In this document: in pieces, positions 17,105 to 25,096 of the stretch
Layout of the letters: every line of letters starts with the position of its first letter
Position numbering within the stretch: position 1 is the stretch's first letter
Assembly: GCF_000761545.1 (NCBI RefSeq)
Contig: NZ_JPMY01000038.1
Location: forward strand, 31,679 to 95,678
Source: Pseudomonas sp. ML96
Lineage (GTDB): Bacteria; Pseudomonadota; Gammaproteobacteria; Pseudomonadales; Pseudomonadaceae
Reading direction: 5' to 3'
Length of the DNA: 64,000 bases
Notes under the pieces: generated by a model
Told to the model about the DNA's origin: nothing
Database searches by the model: none
What the model saw: only the letters and a program-made list of their open reading frames with translations
Made by a program: the position numbers and the translations under genes

Positions 17105-17200
17105 ATGTTCAAACACGTCAAATACCGGCAGGCGAGCCTCATCGTCCTAGCCACCACCGTCATCCTGATCCTGCCCAACGTGCCTCGTCTGGTCGGTTGA
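17105..17200 (+). CDS. possible 31-residue membrane peptide
   Basis: An ATG frame encoding a basic start (MFKHVKYRQAS), one hydrophobic span (LIVLATTVILILP) and NVPRLVG at the end. AAAGG lies ten bases before the ATG. A hairpin with 11-bp arms (17215-17247) follows 14 bases after the stop and could end or protect its mRNA. The pattern suits a small inner-membrane protein. No family is recognised. Confidence 0.4.
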   Translation: MFKHVKYRQASLIVLATTVILILPNVPRLVG

Positions 17201-17214
17201 TCATCCCTAACTAG

Positions 17215-17247
17215 CCGTGGCCCGATGCCGTAGCGCTCGGGCCACGG
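17215..17247 (+). terminator. 11-bp perfect inverted repeat, possible terminator
   Basis: CCGTGGCCCGA and TCGGGCCACGG are perfectly complementary around an 11-base loop. Neither side has a T-run, so it may be a factor-independent hairpin that stabilises a 3' end rather than a true intrinsic terminator. Confidence 0.4.
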
Positions 17248-17320
17248 AACAACCCCTCCCCAAGATACCCCCAACCAAGACTGTGCTAGCGTGGCCACTC
17301 GCCTTCATGAGAACGCCGCC

Positions 17321-17680
17321 ATGCGCCATCTGCTGCTCTGCCTGGGCCTCGCCCTCAGCCCCCTCGCCGCACTGGCCGGCGATATCGACCAGGCCGCCGC
17401 AATCAGCGCGCTGCAGCAACCCAATGCGGTGCTGATCGACGTACGCACCCAGGAAGAATTCGCCAGCGGCGCCCTGCCCGAGGCCAGCCTGATTCCCTAT
17501 GAGCAGATCGCCCAACGCATCGCCACTGTGGCGCCGGACAAGAGCACGCCAGTGGTCCTCTACTGCCGCAGCGGCCGCCGCTCCGGCATCGCCCAGGACC
17601 GTCTGCTGGAGCTGGGCTACAGCAACGTGATCAACGCCGGCGGCTACGAACAACTGCAACCCCTGCTCAAGGACCGATAG
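17321..17680 (+). CDS. exported rhodanese-like sulfurtransferase
   Basis: A 119-residue single rhodanese domain with an N-terminal signal peptide (MRHLLLCLGLALSPLAALAG, cleavage after ALA). The domain has the entry motif LIDVRTQEEFASGALPEA and the active-site loop YCRSGRRSGIA with catalytic C82. The six-residue loop CRSGRR is typical of sulfur-transferring members. It would act in the periplasm. The cytochrome c gene starts five bases after its stop, so the two form an operon and may share a role in periplasmic sulfur redox chemistry. Confidence 0.85.
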   Translation: MRHLLLCLGLALSPLAALAGDIDQAAAISALQQPNAVLIDVRTQEEFASGALPEASLIPYEQIAQRIATVAPDKSTPVVLYCRSGRRSGIAQDRLLELGYSNVINAGGYEQLQPLLKDR

Positions 17681-17685
17681 CACCC

Positions 17686-18507
17686 ATGCGGACCACGCTT
17701 CAACGCCTCGCCCACCTGCCCCTGCTCGCCGCCCTGCTGGCACCCGCCGCCTTTGCCGCCGAACTCAAGCTTGAGCTGCCGCAGGGCAGCGGCAGCTGGA
17801 GCACCGAACAACTGCTGACTCACCCGCAGGCCCAGCAGGTGGAGATACCTGGCGACGTTTCCTACAAACGCACCATGCACTACCGCGCCGTACCGCTGGC
17901 CGCCCTGCTCGAAGACGTACAACCCGGCGACCACCTGCAGGCCGTAGCCCTGGACGGCTTCGCCGCCGAACTCCCCGCCGCCCCGCTACTAAGCACCCAG
18001 GGCGCCCGCGCCTGGCTGGCAGTGGAAGACCCGGCGCAGCCCTGGCCACGCCTGTCGAAGAACAAACCCAGCGCCGGGCCCTTCTACCTCGTCTGGCAAC
18101 AACCGGAAGCCGCGCAGATCGGCCCGGAGCAATGGCCCTTCCAGGTTTCCACCTTCCGCCTGCTCGCCCCGGTGGCCCAGCGCTTCCCCGCACTGCTGCC
18201 GGCAGCCGATGCCAGCGCCGAAGTGCAGGCGGGGTTTGCCGTGTTCCAGAAGAACTGCCTGGCCTGCCACCGCCTGAACGGCGCGGGGGATTCGCACTTC
18301 GGGCCGGACCTGAATATCCCGCACAACCCGACCGAGTATTTCGAGGGGGATTTTCTGCGGCAGTACATTCGTGATCCGCAGAGCCTGAGGAAGTGGCCGC
18401 AGGGGCGGATGCCGGGGTTTAGTGAGGGGGTTTTGAGTGATAAGGAATTGAGGGAGTTGATTGGGTATTTGGGCCACATGGCTGGACGGAAAGGCCGCCA
18501 CGAGTAG
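17686..18507 (+). CDS. exported cytochrome c protein with molybdopterin-oxidoreductase-like N-domain
   Basis: A 273-residue exported protein. The signal peptide ends at AAFAA (about residue 25). Residues 30-165 resemble a reduced sulfite-oxidase-type (Oxidored_molyb) fold without an obvious cofactor cysteine. Residues 180-270 form a class I cytochrome c with CLACH at 191-195 (C191, C194, H195) and axial M242 in GRMPGFSEG. It follows the rhodanese gene closely. The N-domain call is tentative; the haem domain is certain. An electron-transfer role in periplasmic sulfur or molybdoenzyme chemistry is inferred from context. Confidence 0.8.
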   Translation: MRTTLQRLAHLPLLAALLAPAAFAAELKLELPQGSGSWSTEQLLTHPQAQQVEIPGDVSYKRTMHYRAVPLAALLEDVQPGDHLQAVALDGFAAELPAAPLLSTQGARAWLAVEDPAQPWPRLSKNKPSAGPFYLVWQQPEAAQIGPEQWPFQVSTFRLLAPVAQRFPALLPAADASAEVQAGFAVFQKNCLACHRLNGAGDSHFGPDLNIPHNPTEYFEGDFLRQYIRDPQSLRKWPQGRMPGFSEGVLSDKELRELIGYLGHMAGRKGRHE

Positions 18508-18605
18508 CATTCCAGCAACACGAGAAAAGCAGTATCCGCTGCTACAGCCAAATGCTTTTCCAGCCGAAAAGCCTTGCTCTCAGGACGCCAGCAAAGGGAT
18601 TTGAA

Positions 18606-18911
18606 ATGCCAACTGTGTTGAACAAACTAGCCACTATCACTTTGCTAGCCGTCGCCGCGACGCTTGCGGCCATCGCATTACTAGCGGCGTCAGTAGCTCT
18701 GCTGGCCTATCTCGATACAACCGTACCGAATGCAGCGTTCTTCAGACTATGCCCCAGCGACTCACAAAGCGATTGCGTAGCTTTCACCTGGACACATCTG
18801 ATAGCCCTGCTCTGCTCCAGTCTGCTTTCTGCAGGTCTCTTGGCTGCCTGGAGAGTCAAACGATGGAAGAAAAACCCAGAAGCAAGCAACTGCAGGACTG
18901 CAAATGAGTAG
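18606..18911 (+). CDS. two-helix membrane protein, unknown function
   Basis: A 101-residue protein with two hydrophobic spans, about 9-37 and 63-84, a short periplasmic loop with two cysteines (LCPSDSQSDC) and a basic tail. The ATG at 18606 follows AAGGGATTTGAA; a longer frame from 18552 adds an unlikely start. The next gene overlaps its end by eight bases. Base composition is visibly lower in G+C than the cytochrome operon before it. No family is recognised. Confidence 0.6.
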   Translation: MPTVLNKLATITLLAVAATLAAIALLAASVALLAYLDTTVPNAAFFRLCPSDSQSDCVAFTWTHLIALLCSSLLSAGLLAAWRVKRWKKNPEASNCRTANE

Positions 18912-19245
18912 CGCGCTTGAGCTAGAAAACTTCATCACCTTTTTTGAGGTAGAACCCACCAAAACTCATGAAACAGGTTGGTTCTATGGAGCGCATTTCG
19001 AGACCCAAATAGGCGCTGATACCGTGCTCGCCACAGTGGCGCCAGATGAAGCGGAGTTCTTTATCGAATGGCGCCAAGGCGAACGAACCTTACTAAAACT
19101 CAAGCTCGTCATGATCACCGAATGGATCTTTCAAACTCGCAACGGCAGAGAGCAACTGCTCCTTAAGACAGCCACGGACCGCGAAGGCATTTGTGTCATC
19201 ACACTCAGACCGGAAGTGGCTATAAATCTGGAGCTGCAGTGGTGA
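18904..19245 (+). CDS. unknown soluble protein (lower-G+C cluster)
   Basis: A 113-residue acidic protein starting inside the 3' end of the membrane-protein gene, which implies translational coupling. It is rich in aromatic and acidic residues (ENFITFFEVEP, EAEFFIEWRQGE) and seems beta-rich. Its stop overlaps a possible GTG start of the next frame. Size, acidity and tight packing would suit an immunity-type protein, but that is speculation; no family is recognised. Confidence 0.6.
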   Translation: MSSALELENFITFFEVEPTKTHETGWFYGAHFETQIGADTVLATVAPDEAEFFIEWRQGERTLLKLKLVMITEWIFQTRNGREQLLLKTATDREGICVITLRPEVAINLELQW

Positions 19246-19259
19246 GCATGGGAGCAGTT

Positions 19260-19487
19260 ATGCGCTACGCCTCAGGGGAACTTGTGGAGCTTGGAGACTG
19301 CGTACTGCTGGAGCAAGGCCGTACGAAGGGGGTGGTGCAGGCAATCATTGAAACCCCGGAGCAGATGGCCGAATGGGGATTAGATGAACCTGGGCTCTTA
19401 CTAGCGTCTGAGCCGTTCGGCCTGGTGTTCTGGCCCGAGTCAGAGCCCTACGACCCGGTAATTTTCGTTTCGCGGCAAGCAACCTAG
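19260..19487 (+). CDS. small acidic protein, unknown function
   Basis: A 75-residue frame beginning MRYASGELVELGDCVLL. The start at 19260 is chosen because GGGAG lies five bases upstream; in-frame GTG 19242 and ATG 19248 are alternatives that would overlap the previous stop. The sequence has short beta strands (GDCVLLEQ, GVVQAIIE, GLVFWPES) like a small SH3-type barrel. It ends the three-gene cluster; an intergenic repeat follows. Function unknown. Confidence 0.55.
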   Translation: MRYASGELVELGDCVLLEQGRTKGVVQAIIETPEQMAEWGLDEPGLLLASEPFGLVFWPESEPYDPVIFVSRQAT

Positions 19488-19560
19488 TGTTCGGCCTTAC
19501 AAATCTGGCCCTCTCTCGCAGCCGCACAGAACATCCTACTCAGCTGACCTTCCGCTTTCG
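19488..19560. other. spacer before intergenic repeat
   Basis: Noncoding spacer between the small acidic protein gene and the repeat copy at 19561. I see no gene or clear signal in it. Confidence 0.5.
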
Positions 19561-19800
19561 CCCTTACGGCGAGTCACTTTCTCTTGCGTGCCCAAGAGAA
19601 AGTGACCAAAGAGAAGGGCACCCCGGCATCCGGGTCTGGCCTGCGGCCAGACTTCCCTCCCTCCGGGGCCGCTCCGGGGGCCGGCTTACAAGGGCCGTCC
19701 CTGGCCCTTTAAGCCTCTCGCCGCATCCATGCGGCTCGTCCCACTGCGCAACACCTCCACTCAGCCTCCTGACGGGAACTTGGGCTCCGAGTTGCCTGAT
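19561..19800 (+). repeat. intergenic repeat, copy 1
   Basis: About 240 bases starting with a hairpin (TCACTTTCTCTTG / CAAGAGAAAGTGA), then CCAAAGAGAAGGGCACCCCGGC, a GC-rich middle, GGGCCGTCCCTGGCCC, CGCCGCATCCATGCGGC and an end at GTTGCCTGAT. The same ordered blocks occur in opposite orientation at 20278-20515. Repeats of this type are scattered between genes in many pseudomonads. About 140 bases of unremarkable spacer follow before the NIPSNAP gene. Confidence 0.65.
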
Positions 19801-19940
19801 GCCTTTCCTCGTGTTGATCGCTCCCGCGTCTAATCGCTATTTTGGCGGGCCAGCTTTCATCGATGACACGACTGCTGCTCTCGGCTCAGTTGGCATTGAC
19901 CGACTGGTTCACGGCGTCATCCGCAAACAAGGAGATTTAA

Positions 19941-20249
19941 GTGGTTACCTGCTACCTCAGATACATCCTCGACCCGCAGAAACTCAAAGAATTTGAGCAC
20001 TACGGAAAGCTGTGGATTCCGCTAGTGGAGAAATTCGGCGGCCAGCACCATGGCTATTTCCTGCCATCGGAAGGAGCCAATAACGTCGGCCTCGCCATGT
20101 TCACCTTCCCCAGCCTGGCCGAGTACGAGCAGTATCGGATCAAGTCTGCTGCAGATCCGGAGTGCATTGCCGCGTTCAAATATGCCGCAGATACCCAATG
20201 CATCATCAGCTACGAGCGCTCCTTCTTCCGGCCAGTCTTCACGGCCTGA
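19941..20249 (+). CDS. NIPSNAP-family protein
   Basis: A 102-residue dimeric alpha/beta barrel-type protein. The pattern of an N-terminal strand (CYLRYILDP), a helix and the FGGQHHGYFLPSE loop, then a C-terminal SYERSFFRPV strand matches NIPSNAP/Dabb-like small proteins. The GTG start at 19941 has AAGGAGATTTAA in front. Biochemical roles in bacteria are mostly unknown. The gene sits alone between two inverted copies of one intergenic repeat, as if carried as a cassette. Confidence 0.8.
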   Translation: MVTCYLRYILDPQKLKEFEHYGKLWIPLVEKFGGQHHGYFLPSEGANNVGLAMFTFPSLAEYEQYRIKSAADPECIAAFKYAADTQCIISYERSFFRPVFTA

Positions 20250-20277
20250 GGTCTAGCAAAGCGGGAAGAGCGCAGAA

Positions 20278-20515
20278 CTATCAGGCAACACGAACGCCCC
20301 TTCAGCAGGGTGAGTGGAATCGTCGTGGAAGGGGTTGAGCGGCATGGATGCCGCGAGAGGCGCGATGGGCCAAGGATGGCCCTTCGCGGCGTGCCCCTGG
20401 AGCGGCGATGGAGCGAACGAACCCGGAGCGAAGCGTAGGGCCGGATGGCGGGGCAAGCGTTTTTGGTTACTTTTGCCGCGACTGGCAAAAGTGACCCGCC
20501 CAGCAGGGCGGAACT
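20278..20515 (-). repeat. intergenic repeat, copy 2 (inverted)
   Basis: Read on the minus strand, this stretch has the same block order as copy 1: a GGCGGGTCACTTTTGCC hairpin, CCAAAAACGCTTGCCCCGCC, a GC-rich middle, GGGCCATCCTTGGCCC, CGCGGCATCCATGCCGC and an end at GTTGCCTGAT. Sequence identity is partial, so the two copies are old or from different subfamilies. Together they flank the NIPSNAP gene as an inverted pair. Confidence 0.65.
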
Positions 20516-20582
20516 GATGCGTCGATAAGCACGAAAACGAGCAGCGGCACGAAACCAATAACATCAGGCCAATGCACAGGGC

Positions 20583-20626
20583 ACCAGTCCCTCACCCCTG
20601 CCCCTCTCCCACAGGGCGAGGGGTTA
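20583..20626. repeat. short palindromic intergenic element
   Basis: A CCCTGCCCCTCTCCC ... GGGCGAGGGG stem-like element with CCTCACCCC before it. This type of CCCTCTCCC/GGGAGAGGG unit is widespread between genes in Gammaproteobacteria. It lies just beyond the 3' end of the transglutaminase gene and may end transcription there. Confidence 0.5.
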
Positions 20627-20655
20627 AGAAAGAAGCGCGCTCCGCGCGCCACACC

Positions 20656-21459
20656 TCACTGCTGTTGTTGCTGCGTCTGCATCAACGCCGCCACATTCAC
20701 CCGCGCATGCATCTGCTCGCCCCCACCACCCCGGCGCATCCCCCGCACCGGACAGGCGTCGAGATAGTCGAGCCCAACCGCCAGCTTCAAATGCCGCTCC
20801 GGCCGCGACAGCTGGTTGGTCACATCGAAGCTGTACCAACCATCCCCCAGCCAGGCCTCAGCCCAGGCATGGCTGGCCAGGTGCCCGCTGTCCTCGGTGT
20901 ACAGATAGCCCGACACATAGCGCGACGGCACACCCAGGCTACGCGCGCAGGCCAGGAAGGCATGGGTATGGTCCTGGCACACCCCGGCGCGGCCGGCGAA
21001 GGCCTCGGCGGCAGTGCTGTCGACCTGGGTCACGCCCGGGCTGTAGGGCATCTGCGCATGCAGGCCGTGCATCAGGCCGATCAGCCCGTCGCGGTCGCTG
21101 CGCCCGGCGCTGCTGGCGCGGGCGAACTCGCGCAGCGGGTCGTCGGCCTGGGTCAGGCGCGTGCTGCGCAGGTACGGCAAGGCCGAACGGCTGTCGCGCT
21201 CGGACTCGCAGTGTTCGTCGATCTCCACCTGGCCACGGGCGCCGATCACCAGTGCCTCGTGCGGCTCGTCCAGGGTCAGCACATGCAGGATGTTGCCGTA
21301 GGGATCGCGCTGCGCACGCACCGGGCGCGGCAGGTCGAGCTGCCAGCTGATCACGCGCTGGCGCGCGCTCTCCTGCGGGGTCAGGCGCAGGTACTGGATG
21401 CTCGCGCGCACCTGATCGTCGTAGTTGTAGGTGGTGTCGTGGCGGATCGAGAGTCTCAT
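20656..21459 (-). CDS. transglutaminase-like cysteine protease family protein
   Basis: A 267-residue protein with an N-terminal bacterial transglutaminase-associated beta domain (1 to about 110) and a papain-like core. The triad is visible: C161 in GVCQDHTHAF, H197 in SHAWAEAW and D212 in YSFDVTN. Such proteins hydrolyse or transfer amide bonds of peptides. The C-terminus ends in a run of glutamines. The gene overlaps the alpha-E gene by four bases and is third in the ATP-grasp / alpha-E / transglutaminase operon, so it probably handles the product or substrate of the ligase. Confidence 0.88.
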   Translation of the reverse strand: MRLSIRHDTTYNYDDQVRASIQYLRLTPQESARQRVISWQLDLPRPVRAQRDPYGNILHVLTLDEPHEALVIGARGQVEIDEHCESERDSRSALPYLRSTRLTQADDPLREFARASSAGRSDRDGLIGLMHGLHAQMPYSPGVTQVDSTAAEAFAGRAGVCQDHTHAFLACARSLGVPSRYVSGYLYTEDSGHLASHAWAEAWLGDGWYSFDVTNQLSRPERHLKLAVGLDYLDACPVRGMRRGGGGEQMHARVNVAALMQTQQQQQ

Positions 21460-22406
21460 ACGACCTCCAGATAGGACGTGTGGATGGCGCTGCCCAACTG
21501 CCTAACGAGCAGGATGAAATCGGTGAGCCAGGTGTGCAGGCCCTCGTCGAGGACCTCGTCAATGCTGGTGTAGCGCAGGCGTGCGTCCAGTTCGGCGGCC
21601 AGGCGCTGGGCCGGGCGGCCGTTGTCGCCGGGCAGGCCGGCGAGCATCAGGTTGAGCTCCTCCATGCAGGCGCGCAGCGAGCGCGGCACCTCGGGGCGCA
21701 GCAGCAGTAGTTCGGCGATCTTGTGGGTGCGCGGCGAGCCGCGGTAGATCTCGGTGAAGGCCTCGAAGGACGACAGCGCGCGCAGCAGCGCGCTCCACTC
21801 GTAGTAGCCACGCGCCGAAGTGTCGCTGACTTCGTCGGCGGCATCGCCGAGCATCTCGTAGCGCGCATCGAGCAGGCGCAGGGTGTTGTCGGCGCGCTCG
21901 ATGAAGGTGCCCAGGCGAATGAAGCGATAAGCCTCGCCGCGCATGATGGTGCCGAAGGTGGCGCCACGGAACAGGTGCGAGCGCTCCTTGACCCACTCGC
22001 AGAAGCGGCTGATGCCATAGCGCCCCAGGCCCTCGGCGGCGATGCCGCGCATCTCCAACCAGGTGGCGTTGATGTTCTCCCACATGTCGGCGGTGATCCG
22101 CCCACGCACGGCGTGAGCGTTGGCCCGCGCGCCCTGCAGGCAGCAGTAGATGCTCGCCGGGTTCTCCGCATCGAGGGCGAAGAAGTGCAGCATGCGCTCG
22201 GCGTGCATCTGCCCGTGGCGGGTCAGGTAGTCGTCCAGGGTGCCGGTGATCAGCAGCGGCAGGGCCAGTTCGTCGAGGCCGTCGCCACGCCCGTCCTGCG
22301 GCATCAGCGACAGCGAATAGCTGACGTCGAGCATGCGCGCGAGGTTTTCGGCGCGCTCCAGGTAGCGCGACATCCAGTACAGATCGGAGGCAGTTCTACT
22401 CAGCAT
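21456..22406 (-). CDS. alpha-E domain protein (DUF403)
   Basis: A 316-residue all-helical protein starting MLSRTASDLYWMSRYLERAEN, the diagnostic opening of the alpha-E family, followed by repeated helices with conserved E/R pairs (FIRLGTFIERADNTLRLLD). Its biochemistry is not established. It almost always accompanies a circularly permuted ATP-grasp enzyme and a transglutaminase, as here: it lies 12 bases after the former and overlaps the latter. Confidence 0.9.
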   Translation of the reverse strand: MLSRTASDLYWMSRYLERAENLARMLDVSYSLSLMPQDGRGDGLDELALPLLITGTLDDYLTRHGQMHAERMLHFFALDAENPASIYCCLQGARANAHAVRGRITADMWENINATWLEMRGIAAEGLGRYGISRFCEWVKERSHLFRGATFGTIMRGEAYRFIRLGTFIERADNTLRLLDARYEMLGDAADEVSDTSARGYYEWSALLRALSSFEAFTEIYRGSPRTHKIAELLLLRPEVPRSLRACMEELNLMLAGLPGDNGRPAQRLAAELDARLRYTSIDEVLDEGLHTWLTDFILLVRQLGSAIHTSYLEVV

Positions 22407-22418
22407 GATGCGATTTCC

Positions 22419-23828
22419 TTAATCCTCGACCACCCAGGTGTCCTTGGTGCCGCCGCCCTGGGACGAGTTGACCACCAGGGAACCCTCGCGCAGCGCCACA
22501 CGGGTCAGGCCACCGGGCACCAGGCGGGTCTCGCGACCAGACAGCACGAACGGCCGCAGGTCGATATGGCGTGGCGCGATGCCCTTCTCGACGAAGGTCG
22601 GGCAGGTCGACAGGCTCAGGGTGGGCTGGGCGATATAGGCTTCCGGGCGCGCTTTCAGGCGTTCGCGGAAGGCCTCGATCTCGGCCTTGGTCGCGGCCGG
22701 GCCGACCAGCATGCCGTAGCCGCCGGAGCCCTGGGTTTCCTTGACCACCAGCTCGGACAGGTTGGCCAGCACGTGTGACAACTCATCGGGCTTGCGGCAC
22801 TGCCAGGTGGGCACGTTCTTGAGGATCGGCTCCTCGTCCAGGTAGAAGCGAATCATCTCGCCGACGTAGGGGTAGATCGACTTGTCGTCCGCCACCCCGG
22901 TACCCACCGCGTTGGCCAGCACCACGTTGCCGCTGCGGTAGGCGGCCAGCAGACCGGGCACGCCGAGCATGGAGTCAGGGTTGAAGGCCAGCGGGTCGAG
23001 GAAGGCGTCGTCCAGGCGGCGGTAGATCACATCCACCGGCTGCGGACCGGAGGTGGTGCGCATGAACACCTTGTCGTCACGGACGAACAGGTCGGCGCCT
23101 TCCACCAGCTCCACGCCCATCTCGCGGGCGAGGAAGGCGTGCTCGAAGTAGGCGCTGTTGAAGCGGCCCGGGGTGAGCACCACCACGCTGGGGCTGTCCA
23201 TCGGGCTGGAGCTCTTCAGCGTATCCAGCAGCAGGCTCGGGTAATGGTCGATGGGCGCCACGCGCTGCATGGAGAACAGCTCGGGGAACAGGCGCATCAT
23301 CATCTTGCGGTCTTCGAGCATGTAGCTGACGCCGCTCGGAGTACGCAGGTTGTCTTCCAGCACGTAGTAGGTGCCGTCGCCATCGCGCACCAGGTCGACG
23401 CCGGCGATGTGAGCGTAGATGTCGCGGTGCAGGTCGAGGCCCTGCATCGCCAACTGGTAGCCCTCGTTGGCCAGCACCTGCTCGGCCGGGATGATGCCGG
23501 CCTTGAGGATGCGCTGCTCGTGGTAGATATCGGCGAGGAACATGTTCAACGCCTTGACCCGCTGAATGCAGCCGGACTCGACGATGCGCCACTCGCTGGC
23601 GGGGATGCTGCGGGGAATGGTGTCGAAGGGGATCAGGCGCTCGGTGCCCTGCTCGTCCCCGTAGAGGGTGAAGGTGATACCTGCACGGTGGAACAGCAGG
23701 TCGGCTTCGCGGCGGCGCTGGGCCAGAAGCTCCTCGGGGGTATCCGCCAACCAGCGGGCGAATTCCCGATAGTGCGGGCGGACTGCGCCGCTCGCGTCGT
23801 ACATCTCGTCATAGAAGGTGCGGGCCAT
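22419..23828 (-). CDS. circularly permuted type 2 ATP-grasp protein
   Basis: A 469-residue enzyme, first gene of the triad. Recognisable parts are SGCIQRVKALNMFLADIYHEQ, the DLVRDGDGTYYVLEDNLRTPSG metal/ATP block (an ATP-grasp E-D-N-x-R element) and YGMLVGPA near the C-terminus. ATP-grasp proteins form carboxylate-amine bonds through an acyl phosphate, so peptide or amide ligation is expected. The start at 23828 follows AAGGAGTACGGC; an upstream in-frame ATG adds 17 residues of unrelated sequence. An AT-rich stretch near 23880-23920 probably contains the operon promoter. Confidence 0.88.
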   Translation of the reverse strand: MARTFYDEMYDASGAVRPHYREFARWLADTPEELLAQRRREADLLFHRAGITFTLYGDEQGTERLIPFDTIPRSIPASEWRIVESGCIQRVKALNMFLADIYHEQRILKAGIIPAEQVLANEGYQLAMQGLDLHRDIYAHIAGVDLVRDGDGTYYVLEDNLRTPSGVSYMLEDRKMMMRLFPELFSMQRVAPIDHYPSLLLDTLKSSSPMDSPSVVVLTPGRFNSAYFEHAFLAREMGVELVEGADLFVRDDKVFMRTTSGPQPVDVIYRRLDDAFLDPLAFNPDSMLGVPGLLAAYRSGNVVLANAVGTGVADDKSIYPYVGEMIRFYLDEEPILKNVPTWQCRKPDELSHVLANLSELVVKETQGSGGYGMLVGPAATKAEIEAFRERLKARPEAYIAQPTLSLSTCPTFVEKGIAPRHIDLRPFVLSGRETRLVPGGLTRVALREGSLVVNSSQGGGTKDTWVVED

Positions 23829-24141
23829 GCCGTACTCCTTGTCACCCGGACAGGAGAGCCATCGCAAGGGCCGTGCCACGAAATTTTATTGTTTATTTTC
23901 AATGAGTTGAATAAAAGCGAAACGTATGACGCACCAGCTTGGGGCGCATTTCATGCGTCATTTGGGACGCTCGCCCCAAGGCATGGCAGGCTTTTGCCGG
24001 AGGCTGTCTATGGGGGATATAGCGAGGTTCGATTTCCCGCACGGGGCGCGGCTGGGCAGACTGCGCGGCATCGGAGCGGTGGCTGCATCAGGCCCGTCGC
24101 TCCGCGAGATCGGCGCTCCCCTTCTTGCCGATCGCTCCTGT
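23829..24141. other. intergenic region with possible divergent sRNA
   Basis: No protein gene is supported. An AT-rich segment (23880-23920) is a likely promoter area. ATGACGCA/TGCGTCAT (23926-23961) is an 8-bp inverted repeat. A strong plus-strand terminator closes the region at 24169, although no plus-strand gene is present, so a transcript of up to about 250 bases is possible. Confidence 0.4.
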
Positions 24142-24169
24142 GGCCGCCCCCTTTCGGGCGGCCTTTTTT
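24142..24169 (+). terminator. orphan Rho-independent terminator
   Basis: GGCCGCCC and GGGCGGCC form an 8-bp GC-only stem with a 6-base loop, followed by six T residues on the plus strand. On the minus strand it has no T-run, so it is not the terminator of the neighbouring amidotransferase gene. Confidence 0.75.
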
Positions 24170-24178
24170 ATGCGCGGC

Positions 24179-24904
24179 TCAGACCGCCTGGGCCACGGCC
24201 GGCTCGCCGAAGGCCAGGTTCAGCCAGTGACGGTAGAAGCCCTCGGCGACCTTGTTCAGCGACTCGATGCGCAGCGGCAGGTCGACCAGCATCTGGCGCA
24301 GGCCCTGCTGGCTGGCCTGGGTCTCGTCGAGCAGGTGTGCCCAGTCCTGCAGCCACCAGCGCACCAGGCCCTCGGTGACTTCCGGATGACCCTGCAGGGC
24401 CAGCACCTTGTCGCCCCAGGCGAAGGCCTGGTTAGGGCACCAGGGGCTGGACAGCAGCCACTCGGCGCCGGCCGGCAGGTCGAAGGTATCGCTGTGCCAT
24501 TGGTAGACCGGGAATTCGCGTGGCAGATGCGCCAACCAGGGGCTGCCGGCGTCGCGCCGCACCAGCGGCTGCCAGCCCACCTCGGTGTAGGGCATGCGAT
24601 GCACGGAGGCGCCGAGCGCGCGGGCGATCAGCTGGCCGCCCAGGCAATGGCCGATGATGGGAATGTCGCGACGAATGAAGTGACGCAGCGCATCGATTTC
24701 CGCCCTGATCCAGGGCAGGTCGTCGTTGACGCTCATCGGCCCGCCCATCACCGCCACCGCGCGGGGGCGATCCAGGTCATAGCCGTCGAGTTCGTTGAGG
24801 TCGGTGCGCAATACGGTGAAGTCGAGGCCCTGCTCTTCCAGAACGGTAGCGAGGTGGCCCGGAGCACAAAAATCGACGTGCGTCAGAATCAGAATGTCGG
24901 TCAT
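24179..24904 (-). CDS. class I glutamine amidotransferase-like protein
   Basis: A 241-residue GATase1 domain with nucleophile C87 in IIGHCLGGQ and the H173/E175 pair in LQGHPEV. The start at 24904 follows CGGAGAG; an upstream ATG has no such site. Stand-alone enzymes of this group resemble GMP-synthase amidotransferase subunits or gamma-glutamyl hydrolases. It lies next to, but not in an operon with, the ATP-grasp triad. Proximity hints at glutamine or gamma-glutamyl chemistry, without proof. Confidence 0.85.
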   Translation of the reverse strand: MTDILILTHVDFCAPGHLATVLEEQGLDFTVLRTDLNELDGYDLDRPRAVAVMGGPMSVNDDLPWIRAEIDALRHFIRRDIPIIGHCLGGQLIARALGASVHRMPYTEVGWQPLVRRDAGSPWLAHLPREFPVYQWHSDTFDLPAGAEWLLSSPWCPNQAFAWGDKVLALQGHPEVTEGLVRWWLQDWAHLLDETQASQQGLRQMLVDLPLRIESLNKVAEGFYRHWLNLAFGEPAVAQAV

Positions 24905-25096
24905 GACTACTCTCCGTTGTCCGCTTGCCAAGGCAAGGCCCGTGCCGGAACACCGAGCCCTCCCCCGTCTTACGAACTTATTTTTTCGAGCAGGCTAACC
25001 GAGGCGAAGATGACCGGCTAGTGCCGGCTCGAAATCCCCCGCGAGGCGCTTGCAGGGGATGAGCCGCGCGCATGGCGAGCGGCCCATCCTGCGCCC

